From assembly GCA_039545315.1 (NCBI GenBank), contig BCIM01000003.1, positions 1,495,866-1,559,865 of the forward strand: DNA of 64,000 nt, in the 5' to 3' direction. Both the position numbers and the translations under genes were made by a program. Positions 44,001-55,221 of the stretch are shown here, piece after piece. Source of the DNA: Kondoa malvinella (Eukaryota > Basidiomycota > Agaricostilbomycetes > Agaricostilbales > Kondoaceae). Under the pieces are notes generated by a model that was given only the letters and a program-made list of their open reading frames with translations, made no database searches and was not told the DNA's origin. Every line of letters begins with the position of its first letter. The stretch's first letter is position 1.

Positions 44001-45499
44001 CTAGGATGCCTCTCCATTGTCATCGTCTGCATCACTTGTATCCACTGCAACACTGAGCTGAGCCACTTCGCGCCATTCACCTAAAACAAATTTGGTCAAA
44101 AGCAGATCAGAGACTAGTGGCAAAGCTCACCTTGAAAGGTAGGCTTCCATAACCTGACTTGCCCATCATCACCTGCACTCGACAGTACTGTCCCTGTCAC
44201 ATTAAACTGCACTCGACCAACCCCACCACCAGAGACGTGAGCGTCGAGCTCTGCCGCACAAGTCGCCGACCACCCAGACTCGTCATCTTGACTGGCCGGC
44301 CTCAAGTCGCCTTGGCGGGTGAATGAAAGCGCTGGAGGCCAGACCTTCCATATTCTGACCATGCCGTCCCGATGACCTGCTGCTATCACTTGGTAGCTTC
44401 GTCCAGAAGAAGTTGACCAATCCAAGGATGTGATAGGCGCTACTATTTGCTGAGACGCGTTCGAGTAGGATATAGAAGTCTTTGGACTGTTTGAAGCAGA
44501 ATTTGGGATCAAGACGAGAGGTTGTGACCAATGCGAAGGGTGAGCAAAGTGGAAGATCTATGTGTAACGGATCAAAGTTGGATGGGATAGAGAATCGATT
44601 CAACTCACTCTGACAGCACCAATAGAGCCTCCAGCCACCGCCAAACACTCACCCCACCAGGCTTCCTTACACCAAGACAAAGCCCATCCTCCTTGCGCTT
44701 CAAGCGTGTTGAAGGGCTGCTTCCCGCCCGAGCTGTGCGACTGCTGCTGCTGCTGTTGAGAGGCGGACGACCCGGTAAGAGATATGCCTGATGTTGTAGC
44801 TCCTAGGGATATCCTCGAAGCGTTTGCCGGAGTGTGACCGATGGAAGAGAAAGCAGAAGAATTATTGGCACTCGATGAAGCTGTGGGTGTATATGGAAGG
44901 GACACGAGATCGACATGTTCTAAAAGATGCCAAGAGGCTATTCCAGCTGTTGCAGTAGCTGACGCAGACGAGCCTGTATTGGCAGACGTTGATGTATGAC
45001 CAGAACTGGTTTGACTAAAGTTGTCGGTTGGTGAAGGACAGTCGTATATCCTCAGACCATTGTCTGCAGACACTGTAGCTATTCGCAGGCCAAACTCTGA
45101 TGGCGCAAAGGCCAAGTCGCGAAGCGAGCCTCTTGCGTCCACCAGAGAAGTTCGCAGAGACCATTTGCCTTTGGCATTCTGTGAATAGATATGAGCGCTA
45201 CCGTTTGAGGTGCCGGCTGCGAGTAGATAGTCCCATTCGTTGTCGCCAAACACGGCTCGCAGGACAGGCGCATCCAGCTTGAGCGTGTCACTCAGCGCCC
45301 ATTCAGCCTTGTGCTTTGCATAAACGTTGATGTGATGATCCAAAGATGCTGTAGCAAGCAGAGAGGCCGAAGATCCAAACGCTACCGAAGTAACCAAATC
45401 TCTCTTTCAAAGCAGCACACGGTCAGGTAAGCAGTGAACAAGCGCTGCTCCTATTGGCCTCACATGATTGGCAGATAGTAGCGCTGTTTGGCTGGCCAT
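44001..45499 (-). CDS. SEH1: Nucleoporin Seh1, WD-repeat protein
   Basis: Seh1 is a six-bladed WD40 propeller of the Nup84/Y-complex and of the SEACAT/GATOR2 complex in TORC1 signalling. It starts MASQTALLSANH (45499); an intron leads to RDLVTSVAFGSSASLLATAS, LDHHINVYAKHKAEW, APVLRAVFGDNEWDYLLAAG, NGSAHIYSQNAKGKWSL and SLRDLAFAPSEFGLRIATVS, then NGLRIYDCPSPTDNFSQ. A long Ser/Thr/Ala/Gln-rich insert (about 80 residues, with six Gln in a row) interrupts the next blade. The rest follows: GGWALSWCKEAWWGECLAVA, APITSLDWSTSSGRSYQVIA, HRDGMVRIWKVW, VGRVQFNVTGTVLSSAGDDG, VRLWKPTFQ and the last exon GEWREVAQLSVAVD, ending at 44001. Confidence 0.92.
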
Positions 45500-45820
45500 G
45501 GTCGGAAGAAGCTGAAGGTAACGAGACGTTGCGCGAAAACAACAGGCTGTCACACGCGCGCGAGCGATGAATGCATTGAGGGTTGGATACACTATTTTGT
45601 CATTTTGATTGCGCGGTACAGGCCTACAAGGTCTCCAACATCCGTCCCAGATGCTCAGCATCGCAGGAAAACCCAAACACTCATCCGCTCAAGAGTCGCA
45701 ATCTCACTCAAGCCAAAGCAGCAACCGCTGCATCCATTTCTGCCATTGCCTGAGTATATGCTGACAAGTTGACATTGGATCCGACGATAGTAGAGCTGAA
45801 GAGACAGTCAGACACAATCA
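45500..45820. other. Intergenic region
   Basis: About 320 bases between the SEH1 start and the end of the next minus-strand gene, so it holds the SEH1 promoter. A CGCGCGCGAG stretch is near 45555. Nothing else seen. Confidence 0.4.
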
Positions 45821-46548
45821 TCAGACAGATTTTGTGAGCAAAACTGACATTGTAGCTCGACACGCTGGCCATGCAAGTTTAACGGCATTGTTTGCGATGC
45901 CCACTAAAACAGGAGGGGGAGAGGAAGATTCACTTGCTTGGCCCCTAAAGACGCGAACAGCAGGGCCCTATCATCATCATCAGCTTGAATTTGTCATAGC
46001 AGGAAACTTGAGCGTACGTATAGGAAACCGAGAAGAATGTTGATTAATCCAGAAGCAACCAACAGCCATCCTGCAACATATCGCGCCCAAGTCACAGTGT
46101 CCTCGTCAAGTCCCAGCGGCGAACCCTTTGGATAGGCGGCCAAGAATGCGACGAAGGTGACGCCGAGGTAAGACTGCAGCAGTCCAACATACCAGATGCT
46201 CACGTCCGGAGAGAATATGAGCAGGTAGCCACCGAGGGAGTCGACAAAGAACTTTGTCGCAGGGAATTCTGTCAAGCCGATGACAAACAGAACAAGGGCG
46301 TTGACAATGCGGAGGAGAGGTAGCGTGCCGATGGCTGCAGGCTGGAGAGGGATGTCAGTGCCGGGCAGAAAGTAAGTCGAATCGTAGGCAGCGTCATAGA
46401 CTGGAAGTTCTTGTCCGACATATGCTTGGTAACGATCTTGAGCTCTGGTAACTGTCTGGTAGACTCTGACGATCTCCATGCCACAGGCGAAGAGGGTGCA
46501 AGCACAGGTGAAGAAGGCTAGGGCGACAATTCCTGGAGCTGCTCCCAT
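45821..46548 (-). CDS. Four-TM membrane protein, copy A of a tandem pair
   Basis: The large exon starts MGAAPGIVALAFFTCACTLF (46548), a first hydrophobic helix, followed by MEIVRVYQTVTRAQDRYQAY, LPGTDIPLQPAAIGTLPLLR and helix 2 (IVNALVLFVIGLTE). Helix 3 comes after DVSIWYVGLLQSY, and helix 4 is ARYVAGWLLVASGLINILLG. An intron (near 46020-45970) leads to GPAVRVFRGQASESS and the end TKSV at 45821. I do not know the family. The next gene on the same strand repeats the plan, including DVS(I/M)WY, the PLxPAAIG motif, the last helix with (A/V)xGLINILLG-like residues and the GPA(V/I)R tail. Confidence 0.7.
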
Positions 46549-46750
46549 CTTGAAGTGATGATGGAAGAAGAAGCGAAGGCAACATGCTCGCTGCCTTTTG
46601 TTGTGGGTACAGTGCTATCTTGAACGGTATAGGCTGTCGCCGCATCTTGAATGGCTGTAAAGTACGCAAGGCTATCATTCCCGAGTTGCCACTGTACAGA
46701 GGCGATGTAAGTCGTTCTTTGTCGCATAGTCTGTATAGCAGCAATAGTCG

Positions 46751-47713
46751 CTACCATTCAATCATCGACTTGATAGCGCTGTGCAGAGAGTCAGAATGAC
46801 CGTGCGAAAATTGAACAGAACCTTCTTGACCTACAGCTTTTCTGATCGCCGGGCCAAACACCAGTCCAATGCCTATGTTAACGACACCAGCGATCAGAAG
46901 GAGCCATCCGTTTGCTATAGCATATTCAGCACAGGTCTTAAAGGACATGAAGAAAGTTACCATATCGCGCCCAAAGAACGGTACTGATGCCAGAGTCAGC
47001 TTGACAGACCAAGAGGCATAAGACACCTACTTGTCATTCAGACCAATGTTAGGACCTGTCGGGAAGACCACGAGTGTGCCAAGTACGGATAATGCAATGT
47101 AGAATTGCATAAAACCACTGTACCATCTGCCAAGACAGTCAGGAGAGCACCAGATCCAATAGAGGGAGTACACACATGCTGACATCCTACATAAAGCAGT
47201 CAGAAGCAGTGGGGTAATTCGAGTGTTGGACAAACCTTGTTGAAAGTCAAGATATAGTTGCCGAGATATTCAGTAGTGAAACGCTGGCCAGGGAGTTGAT
47301 CGAGCATGAGGAAGAAGAGCACCACACCTGTTACGAATGAGCAGAAATCACCAAGTGGTCGATGTACATACAGGTGACAATGCGGTAGAGCGGGGTGAGG
47401 CCGATGGCGGCAGGGTGCAATGGCACGTCCGTTGATGGCACGTAGAGGGAGGAGTAAAACTGGCTGCTCAGCGTATCAGTAATATTCGCGCTAGCCGATC
47501 AATACGGCTTACGCGTCATAGCTTTCGAGCTGTCCTCTAACTGGACAGGTTTTCAGTCTTGTATCGATACCTGCGCACACAAGACTTACCATAAGCTGCA
47601 TTACGTATCTGCAGACGCTCAGTCTCTTGATAGATGCGGATTGCTTCCAGTACAAAAGCTATCGTGGTTGTCGAGAAAGAATAGGAAGCGATGATAACAT
47701 CAACAACACCCAT
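46751..47713 (-). CDS. Four-TM membrane protein, copy B of a tandem pair
   Basis: Start MGVVDVIIASYSFSTTTIAF (47713) with helix 1, then EAIRIYQETERLQIRNAAYG. Small exons give FYSSLYVPSTDVPLHPAAIG and LTPLYRIVT, then helix 2 (GVVLFFLMLDQLPG) and YLGNYILTF. Next is DVSMWY-type sequence (WYSGFMQFYIALSVLGTLVV) and GPNIGLND. The last part is RDMVTFFMSFKTCAEYAIAN, GWLLLIAGVVNIGIGLVFGP and AIRKAVGQ, ending at 46751. It has more introns than copy A (about five against one), so one copy has lost or gained introns since duplication. A role cannot be named; location in a membrane is clear. Confidence 0.68.
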
Positions 47714-47829
47714 ACTATAGTCGAGCGTGTAGTGAGGAACAGAGGAAAAGGAAGGTAGATAGTAAAAGAGGCAGTAGTAACAGCAAAGTACGTTCGAGGC
47801 GCAGCATACACTTTTGCAACATCGCCCCC

Positions 47830-50041
47830 TCACGATGTTCGTTTCTGGAAGAAGATCGTTGCGTGCTGCACCGCATCTAGTGTCGGTTGCATCGCCTGTG
47901 GTGATAAGATGAGGGATAGTCCATCAAAGCCATAGAGGGAGCCTCACAAAGCCAATCCGGTCGACATCTTGTCGCGCCTTCTTTGCCTCTTTCAATACAA
48001 GATCGACCCTGTCTTGTGTCTTTTGCAGATAGCCTATCATTTTCTGAGCTTTAGCTGCCTTTTGAGCGGGTGTTCCTTTCGCAGATGCGCTGTAATCGTT
48101 TTGTCTCGGAGGTAGAATGGCGCTCCAGAAGTGGCGCAGAAATTCGTTAGCTGACGTTTGACAGGATGTCATCTGCCGTAGTACATCTTCAGGAATCTGA
48201 TGTTGCTTTTCGGTCTTGGAAAGATGTCTGGAATTGATATTGGCGAACACGTCGCGCGTTGCTTGCTCAATCTTGCCGCCATCCACTTGAAACTACAAAG
48301 GTAGTCAGAACATGCATACGCAATGGCACAAGACCTGCCTCCCCCAAGTCAGGATGCCAACCAGCCATAGATAACCGCAGCTCATGTTCCATAGCACGTG
48401 CAGTCTGGAAGGGGAGATCAGTTCAGCCTTCTCCTAGTCAATTAGCAACATACTTCTGGGTCGGTAGCCATAGCAACATCAGCATTATTGCGGCCTTCGA
48501 AGTATCTTTCTCGATCCTGCATGTCGAGCATGATCCTACCGCGGGCTTTTTCGACTTGCAGGTCTTCGAGAATAATGTCTGCTTCGTAATTACGACTCTG
48601 ACTCGCTCATCAGATGCGAATTGCCATACTTATAGACTGCACTCACAGATGCATCGCCTGCATTGATGTTCCCATTTCTAGACGCTGCGCCTCCACTATG
48701 GTCTTTGATTAGCACAAGCCCGTATAGAGTAGACGAGACTTACAGTGCGGTGTTGAGAACGCGTTCGGAATGCTGATTGAATCGTCTCATGAGTGGTAAG
48801 GCCGCTCGCTTGTTTCCTGCTCGCATCGTGATGTCCTTTTCATTGCCAGTCTATACAATGAGAAAGCAGTCAGTCGGTGATCGCTGAAAAGACTAGGGCA
48901 TACCTCGCCATGATCCTCTTCGGTAGCTGCAAGGTCTAAGAGTCTATAGATATGCTCCACGTGTAAGTCTTTGGGCTCGAGATCTGTCGGCAGAGCAGAG
49001 CACAAGTCAGACCGGTCTTATGATGCTGCCGATAGACTTACCGTCCTCTTCTTCCGTTAAGTACTTGTCGAAGATAGCATCGTCTTTGATGGCATCATTC
49101 GCTTGCCTAGAACTGGCTCGATTGCGGTTGAAGAGTTTGGACTGAAAGTAGCGTTTCCAAAATTCGCCCTCAGTAAGCTGGATACAAGGTCAGTGATGCT
49201 ACACGACAGGAAGAGCCGTCTGTAGCTGACTGGAGGGCAGTTCTCGTTGTAGGCCTTTTGCACCACAGGATATTGAGCAAAGATGTCTGCGATGAGCTGA
49301 GGTGTGACAGTGATCTTGACTTCGCCTCCATCTCCCGTTTGAGGCTTGGGATCAGCCATCTGACCCGTCCGACCTTGCTTCTGCGACTCTTCTTGCTGTT
49401 GCGCTTGGAGCATGTATTCTCGCCCGTCCCAAAATTCATCCTCGGTGATTTGCCCAGTCAGAACCAGCTCAGCGTGAAGAGATTGTAGATCATGGTTGCG
49501 CTTGAGTAATCGCATTCGTAGACCCAAATCAGCAGTACTGCCAGTTTGTGGATCTGGCGAGACAGCGCGTCGTTTGCCCTTTGCCTTTTCGCTCATTTGA
49601 GCTGGCGCCGGACTACCAGCTGCCGAAGTGGTACCATTGCCGCCTTTGTTGCTCTTGTTGTGTGCGATGACATCTGACAAGCCATTCTTGAAATGCTCTC
49701 TATCGGAAATTGCAGACGATGCCGAAGTAAAGCTGACGGGAAGGGATCAGACCACAATAGACAGAAGCCTGCATGTAGACTCCTCACGTGAAATTGAGAT
49801 TCTGCTCTGACTCTGCCCCTGCAAAGACTACTCCTACACGTAAAACGACTTTGGCAGATCCTTCCTTTGACGAAAAGAGTGACGATAAGCAGCTTCCGTC
49901 CAGAGCCAGCTCGTCAGCGGGACCATGCTGTCCAACAGGTATCCAGGTCAACCGACGAGTCTTGTACAGCGAAAGCGTTCCAGCTTGCTTCTTGAACGAG
50001 GTTGCAGCTGAACAGACCAGAGCAGCACTTAGGTTTGCCAT
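47830..50041 (-). CDS. TFB1: TFIIH core subunit Tfb1/p62
   Basis: Tfb1 is a core subunit of TFIIH in transcription initiation and nucleotide excision repair. Residues 1-110 are the PH domain (SAATSFKKQAGTLSLYKTRR, LTWIPVGQ, VVLRVGVVFAG, then FTSASSAISDREHFKNGLSD), which binds TFIIE and Rad4. The BSD region follows: RMRLLKRNHDLQSLHAELVL, ITEDEFWDGREYML, ITVTPQLIADIFAQYPVVQK and LTEGEFWKRYFQSKLFNRNR. The middle part has IYRLLDLAATEEDHGE and RRFNQHSERVLNTAL. C-terminal helices read PEDVLRQMTSCQTSANEFLR, HFWSAILPP and KAQKMIGYLQKTQDRVDLVL. A last intron (near 47940-47890) leads to AMQPTLDAVQHATIFFQK and the stop at 47830. The ATG at 50041 is chosen because the open frame upstream has only GTG. 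Confidence 0.93.
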
Positions 50042-50247
50042 AGGTGGGCTTTCAGGCTCTGTATTGGGCGGTAGCACGTCTTGAGGACCGCCTCTCTTAG
50101 CGAACTATATTCGAGTCGTGCATGAATGTCAAGTTGTCAACAGCGGTCAAATTGTTCAAGACGTTCGTTCAAGCATGCGAGATTGTACAGGTAAATGATT
50201 TCCAAGCTGTTATACAGTAAGGCCCAAGTATGCAAGAAATGACAAGG

Positions 50248-53200
50248 TCAGAAGTAGACCTGACTGACATCCGCTTGACCAAAAGGCATACTACAAGTCG
50301 GACATTTCTGTGAGACTGTCAGTATATGATCGATGCACAGAGTCAAGCAGGACGAACCCTTTGGCGATTAGTCAATCTGGCTTCGATGCATTCATGGCAG
50401 ACTGAAGCAAAACAATGATCAATTGGGCACCTGGCCTCGAAGGGCTTGACGTACGGAGGTGGTAGCATCGAGTAATGACATGAGTCTTGAAGCGCAACTG
50501 ACAACTTGTACACTTGAGCATTTTCTGATGGCAGACCCGCCGGGTAAGTATCAGAGACACGAAACGGGACTAATCATCTTACCGACAGATCAGCGTTGAA
50601 CTTTTCAAGCTCTTGGACCTTTGCGTTTGAAGTATCTTTGGCTGGCGCTGTTGCTTGCGCCTCTAAAGCTGCATTTTGACTTTGGACTTGCTGTTCTAAG
50701 CGCTCGACTTGCTCTTGCAGTCGAACTTTGGCAGCAGCAGAGGTTTCAGCCTGCGAGGAGCGGTCTCGAAGCAGAGATTGAGCCTGTTTGCGATAAACGG
50801 TTGGCTAAAAGTGAGTGCTGCCAAAAGGTAGCAAACGAACCTCAGCTGAGCGTTTCGCTTCCGATTCCAGCTTCAGCGAGAGTTGCTCCCGCTCCAGAGT
50901 GACAGAGTGAAGTTGCTTGTTGAGCGAGACTGATGATTGCTGACAGAGAGTGAGTTCCTTTTCACTGGCAGTCTAAAAAGGAAACAGAGGGCGCAAGATC
51001 AGCTCAGGAGATTGTTTAGTTGGACTATCCACTCACTAGCTGCTCCAGGAGCGCAGCCTTGGTCTCGTTCAAAGATTCGATGGCTTTGGTCTGTCGTTCT
51101 GCTGCTTTCGTCAAGACCTGATTCTCTCCCAACAAGGCTTCTTTTGCGCGCATCGCAGCAAAGTATTTATTGTCCGCTTTTGATTTCTGTATGCCAATCC
51201 CTTAGTATTAGACGAAGGTACTTAAGCATTAAGCATACCTCAGTCACAAGCTTCGTCAGCTTCTCTTCATAAAGAACAAGGTTCAAGACTTTATCCCGGT
51301 TCTGCTCATCCAACAACTGCCAAGCTGCCGATAGCCTTTCGACTTCATTGATGAGCATATTCGAAGCCTATAGAATGGTATGAGCATGACAAAGCGTCTC
51401 AAACGTATGATTGTACCATGTCTTGAGCTTTCGCATTGGCTTCAAGTACTCTGATGTGGTCTTCCCGTTGTCGCAACAACTCTACTCCAGATACAGTAGA
51501 GCCCTTCTGATCCAAGGACGACTGCAGCTGTGCCAGCTCTTCCTTGACTTTGGCTAATTCTTGTCGCGCTTGGGTCTCGGACTTGATCAGTGTCTGAGAG
51601 TCGGCTTTGCCGCTGTTGGTTGAATAGGACTTGAGCTGGTCGCGAAGCGCAAACGTGAGGTCAGTAGCAGATCTGAGAGAACATCGACATTGAGACAGGT
51701 CAAATAAGCCATACTCGGAGACTTACTTGAGCTGACCAGTCAACGCAACAATGCGTGACTCGTCGTCTGCAACCGCCTCCAACGAGACTGCTTCGGAATC
51801 CCCTCGATCTGCGGCGATTTTCATGCGCAAGCGCTTGACTTCAGACTTAAAAGCAGTCAAGCGATCTTCTTTTGAATTGGATAACGTTCTGATCTGGTCG
51901 ATCTGGCGGAGCTTTTCCGCTTCCCTGGCTTTACACTCGTTGTTCTCCGCCCGAAGCTCTTCTCGCTGGAGACGAATGCGATTCAGGTCTGTATCCCGAG
52001 CGGCCACTCTGGCTTTCAGCTCGTCGGCTTGAGCAATCGCCTCTTTCTACAGCGTACATCTCAGCAATTTCCGAGCTCAAAGCAATTACGACGCCTACGA
52101 GGACGGAATCATGCCAAGTTGTTTGCGCTTCCCGCATCTCATCGAGCTCCTTTTGAAGGCTTTCCGCTTCTAATAGTGCCGAATCAGCGTCTAGCTCAAG
52201 CCCATCTCGTTCCAGCTTCAGTGACTTATAAGCTTCCGATTCTGCGACGACTTCAGGCGGTATGCTAGATAGCTATAGGAGACAGACAAGCACGTGAGTC
52301 AGGCAGGCTCACATAGCGATGTCTCCTCACCTTGACTTTCAAATCGTCTATCTCCCAAGTTAGCCTGATCCGTTCCGACCTCAGGTTGTCTATCTCTTCT
52401 AGCCGCTTCTTTGCAATCTGAGCGATGTAGTCATGGTCTTCGGTGTTGCTGGGCTTCTTGTCAGGCTCACTTGATATTTCGGGAGCACTGATCAGAAGGG
52501 AAGGGTCTTCGTCCTGATACACGATTTAATTCTTGAGAGGTCAGGATGCATTAGGGCCGAGTGCTCACCTTGACCTGTTGCTCGATCTGATCTTCGTCAT
52601 GCTTGACGATACCATTGGTTAGTGAGCGACCTTCGACCTTTGCTACTGATGCGCTCTTTGATCGATCAACCTTCTTTTCCGCCAACAGCAATGCATGATG
52701 TGTCTGCTCTAGCTGAGTCTGGACTTGATCTAGTTGGATATGAAGTAGAGCGAGGGCTTTCTTGTGTGCATAGGTTTCGAGGGCTAGTTGTGTACATTCA
52801 TTCTTGAGCGCTTGCGTGTCAGCGGGAGCGGATGTAAGCAAGGCGTTGAATAACTCGTTAGTGGTATTGCTTGTCTGAGACAACGCTTCCGAATAGGCTT
52901 GTAGCTGATTGACTTGCTGGATTTCAGGGAAGTCTTGTGCTTCCCGAGCAGCTATAACATTTGCCTGCGAGGCGTCGGCGGCAAGCGCTGAGCGTAGACT
53001 CTTGAGAAGAGCAAGCCAAGCTGCTTCAATAGCACCAGAAGAAGAGCGAAGGGAGACCAACTGCGTTTGCAATTGTGTAGAATGGGCGGAAACACGGTCG
53101 TATTGTCGCTTGTATTCAAGCATTTGCCGATGAATAGCCTCCTACAGTTATACTGTGTCAGCTTCTAGCAACAGATAGCTGCCGGAGCGAACCTTTTGAA

Positions 53201-53531
53201 AGGTCTATAGACACATCCATGTCAGCAGACGTCTCAGCGTGTACGACAGCAAGAGACATACCTCCAAGTTGAACTCGGCAGAATCAAAGCCGTACATGGC
53301 ATCCAAAGTAGTGCCTTCTGCAGCGTCTGAACCATCTGCATCACTGGTAGGCGCCGAATCTTGCATAGAGTAGCCATTTCCGCGAGACTTCTTTTTAGGC
53401 CGCTCATCAGAGGTAGTTCTTCGTACAGAAGGCCGCTTTTTGGGACCAGCGAGCGCTTCAGAGCTTGTGCTTGGTCTTATTGAAGTCGGCGAACTCCGAA
53501 TATCTCTCGACACCGGAGTGTCTGTCTCCAT
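50248..53531 (-). CDS. BRE1: E3 ubiquitin ligase Bre1 for histone H2B
   Basis: Bre1 with Rad6 monoubiquitinates histone H2B during transcription. The start METDTPVSRDIRSSP (53531) opens a disordered, basic N-terminus (GPKKRPSVRR, RPKKKSRG). Then come long coiled coils over most of the protein: MLEYKRQYDRVSAHSTQLQT, LDQVQTQLEQTHHALLLAEK, SERIRLTWEIDDLKVKVRRH, LNRIRLQREELRAENNECKA, FKSEVKRLRMKIA and further heptads down to 50600. The C-terminal RING is assembled from three exons: LKCSSCQLRFKTHVITRCYH, FCHECIEARLTNRQR and KCPTCSMPFGQADVSQVYF, which gives the C3HC4 ligand set. The frame ends at 50248. About ten introns separate coiled-coil exons. Length (about 850 residues) is somewhat above yeast Bre1 (700). 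Confidence 0.93.
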
Positions 53532-53743
53532 TTTGGCCTGCACACTGCCGTGGCGCTCAATTATGGCGCAATTCTGGCTTTTACGCAAATTATTGGCTTC
53601 TGGCAGAGAAGAGACACAGTGAGTTCGAGAGCGCAAGACACTTAGGGAATCATTTACTCAAAGTACTTAAGAAGGACTTAACAGGACACTGCGGGAATTG
53701 CTCTCATGTTGCTCCCTCGAGCTCTATATAGTCAAGGTGATGC
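53532..53743. promoter_or_regulatory. Shared promoter of BRE1 and SHE9
   Basis: The two start codons are 212 bases apart and point away from each other, so this segment holds both promoters. A CTATATAG stretch is near 53723, about 20 bases before the SHE9 start. No other site is clear. Confidence 0.5.
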
Positions 53744-55075
53744 ATGAACAGCAGCAGAACTGTTAGATCAATATGGTCGCTGTCGAAAACTCCAAGATTT
53801 GCACAGCGAACCTGCAGCGCGAGATGTGCTTCATCGTCATCTGGCGGTGACACGGGAAAGGAGCGACTTAGCCAGCTGGAGGCTCAAATCAAATCCTATT
53901 GGCGAGATACTGCCTCTCGAGTGTCTTCGAAAGCGACAGAGCATAGATCTGTCTTGCAATCTCGCTTCTCCAATCTGAACTTGGAAATATCAAAGTTGTC
54001 TGGCTATGAGAGGATAGAGGAGCTCAAGGCGCGCGTAGAAAGTCACGGTACATTGCACATCTCTGTCTTTCATGTCGTGGCCTTATGCATGCCGTGCGTG
54101 TGATGAAGAACAACTTGTATTGCAAGCTCGAGCGAAATCGCAAAAGGCAAAGGAAGAGCACACTGCGGCTGTCGAAGCTCGTGCCGCTTCTCAAGTACGC
54201 CTTAATCTGATCCACAGCTTCTTACTATTCTCAAGCCATGTTTGCAGCGAGAGACCAACGATCTCCTCTCCCGAAAAGGCTCTTGGTCTTCAGCGGATGT
54301 GTCTCGCTTCACCGAGCTCGTCAAAGACGATCATATGAATGAGCAGAAGCAGAAGGATACCAAAGCAGCTCTTGATAAAGCAGAGGAAGATGTTGATCGT
54401 GGCTTCTCTGAATTGTCAGCTCCCTTTTCTGCGGCAGATCGCACTCCTGCTGATGCTCCACGCAGACTGAGAGGAATCTTGGCTAGATATCACGAAGAAC
54501 AAATCTGGTCAGACAAGGTACATGTTCTGCACACAACTCTTCTTGCTTCTGATAGCAAGCAGATTCGCTCTCTATCTACTTACGGAACGCTCGCCATCAC
54601 TGGAATCAACGTGTTGGTCTTCTTACTGGCTCTAGTGGTAGTCGAACCTTGGAGGAGGCGGAAATTGGTAGACAAGATTGAAGCGAGGTACGCCTGATCA
54701 GCTGCAGAATCAGACAGCTCGGCTAATCATCGCAACAGAATGCACGATCGACATGAGGAACAAACTAATCAGTCCGATGTGCTGCTCAACACCATATTGG
54801 AGCGGCTGTCTGATAGAGAAGCACCTGCGCTACCTGTTATCGCTGGCGGGTTATCGGATGCAACAACAATAGAGCCACCGCAAGAAGCAAACGAAGAATT
54901 AAACGAAGAGCCTATCGCAGTGCTCGTTGACGACAGACCAGAACAGTCTTCTCGCCCAACGCAAAATCAAGACGGTGTGCCTGCAAGCGATAGCAGAAGC
55001 TCTACGATTCACAACGTAGCTTGCTTTACAGCCGGAGTAGCAATCGCAGGGCTTTTAGCATCTTTCTCAAGGTAG
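53744..55075 (+). CDS. SHE9: Mitochondrial inner-membrane shaping protein She9/Mdm33
   Basis: She9/Mdm33 acts in mitochondrial inner-membrane fission and phospholipid balance. The start MNSSRTVRSIWSLSKTPRFA is an Arg/Ser-rich presequence. Matrix coiled coils follow: RLSQLEAQIKSYWRDTASRV, EISKLSGYERIEELKARVES, then over introns EEQLVLQARAKSQKAKEEHT and RETNDLLSRKGSWSSADVSR, FTELVKDDHMNEQKQKDTKA. The block ARYHEEQIWSDK is joined by an intron (about 54519-54568) to QIRSLSTYGTLAITGINVLV with a membrane helix and EPWRRRKLVDKIEAR. The C-terminal part ends in a second helix (FTAGVAIAGLLASF) at 55075. The family marks NDLL-RK-WSxADVxRFTEL and RYHEEQxWSDKIR are present. Confidence 0.92.
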
Positions 55076-55221
55076 CGGAGATGTGATGCTGTACAATGCA
55101 AATGCAAGTGATATGAGCCTTTATGCCTAATGCTACCCTACAAATCCAAAGAGATGATACTGATATGTGTCCCACTGTCGTAAATCAAATGCAATCGAGC
55201 CTTCTTTTCCTCTTCCTTAGC

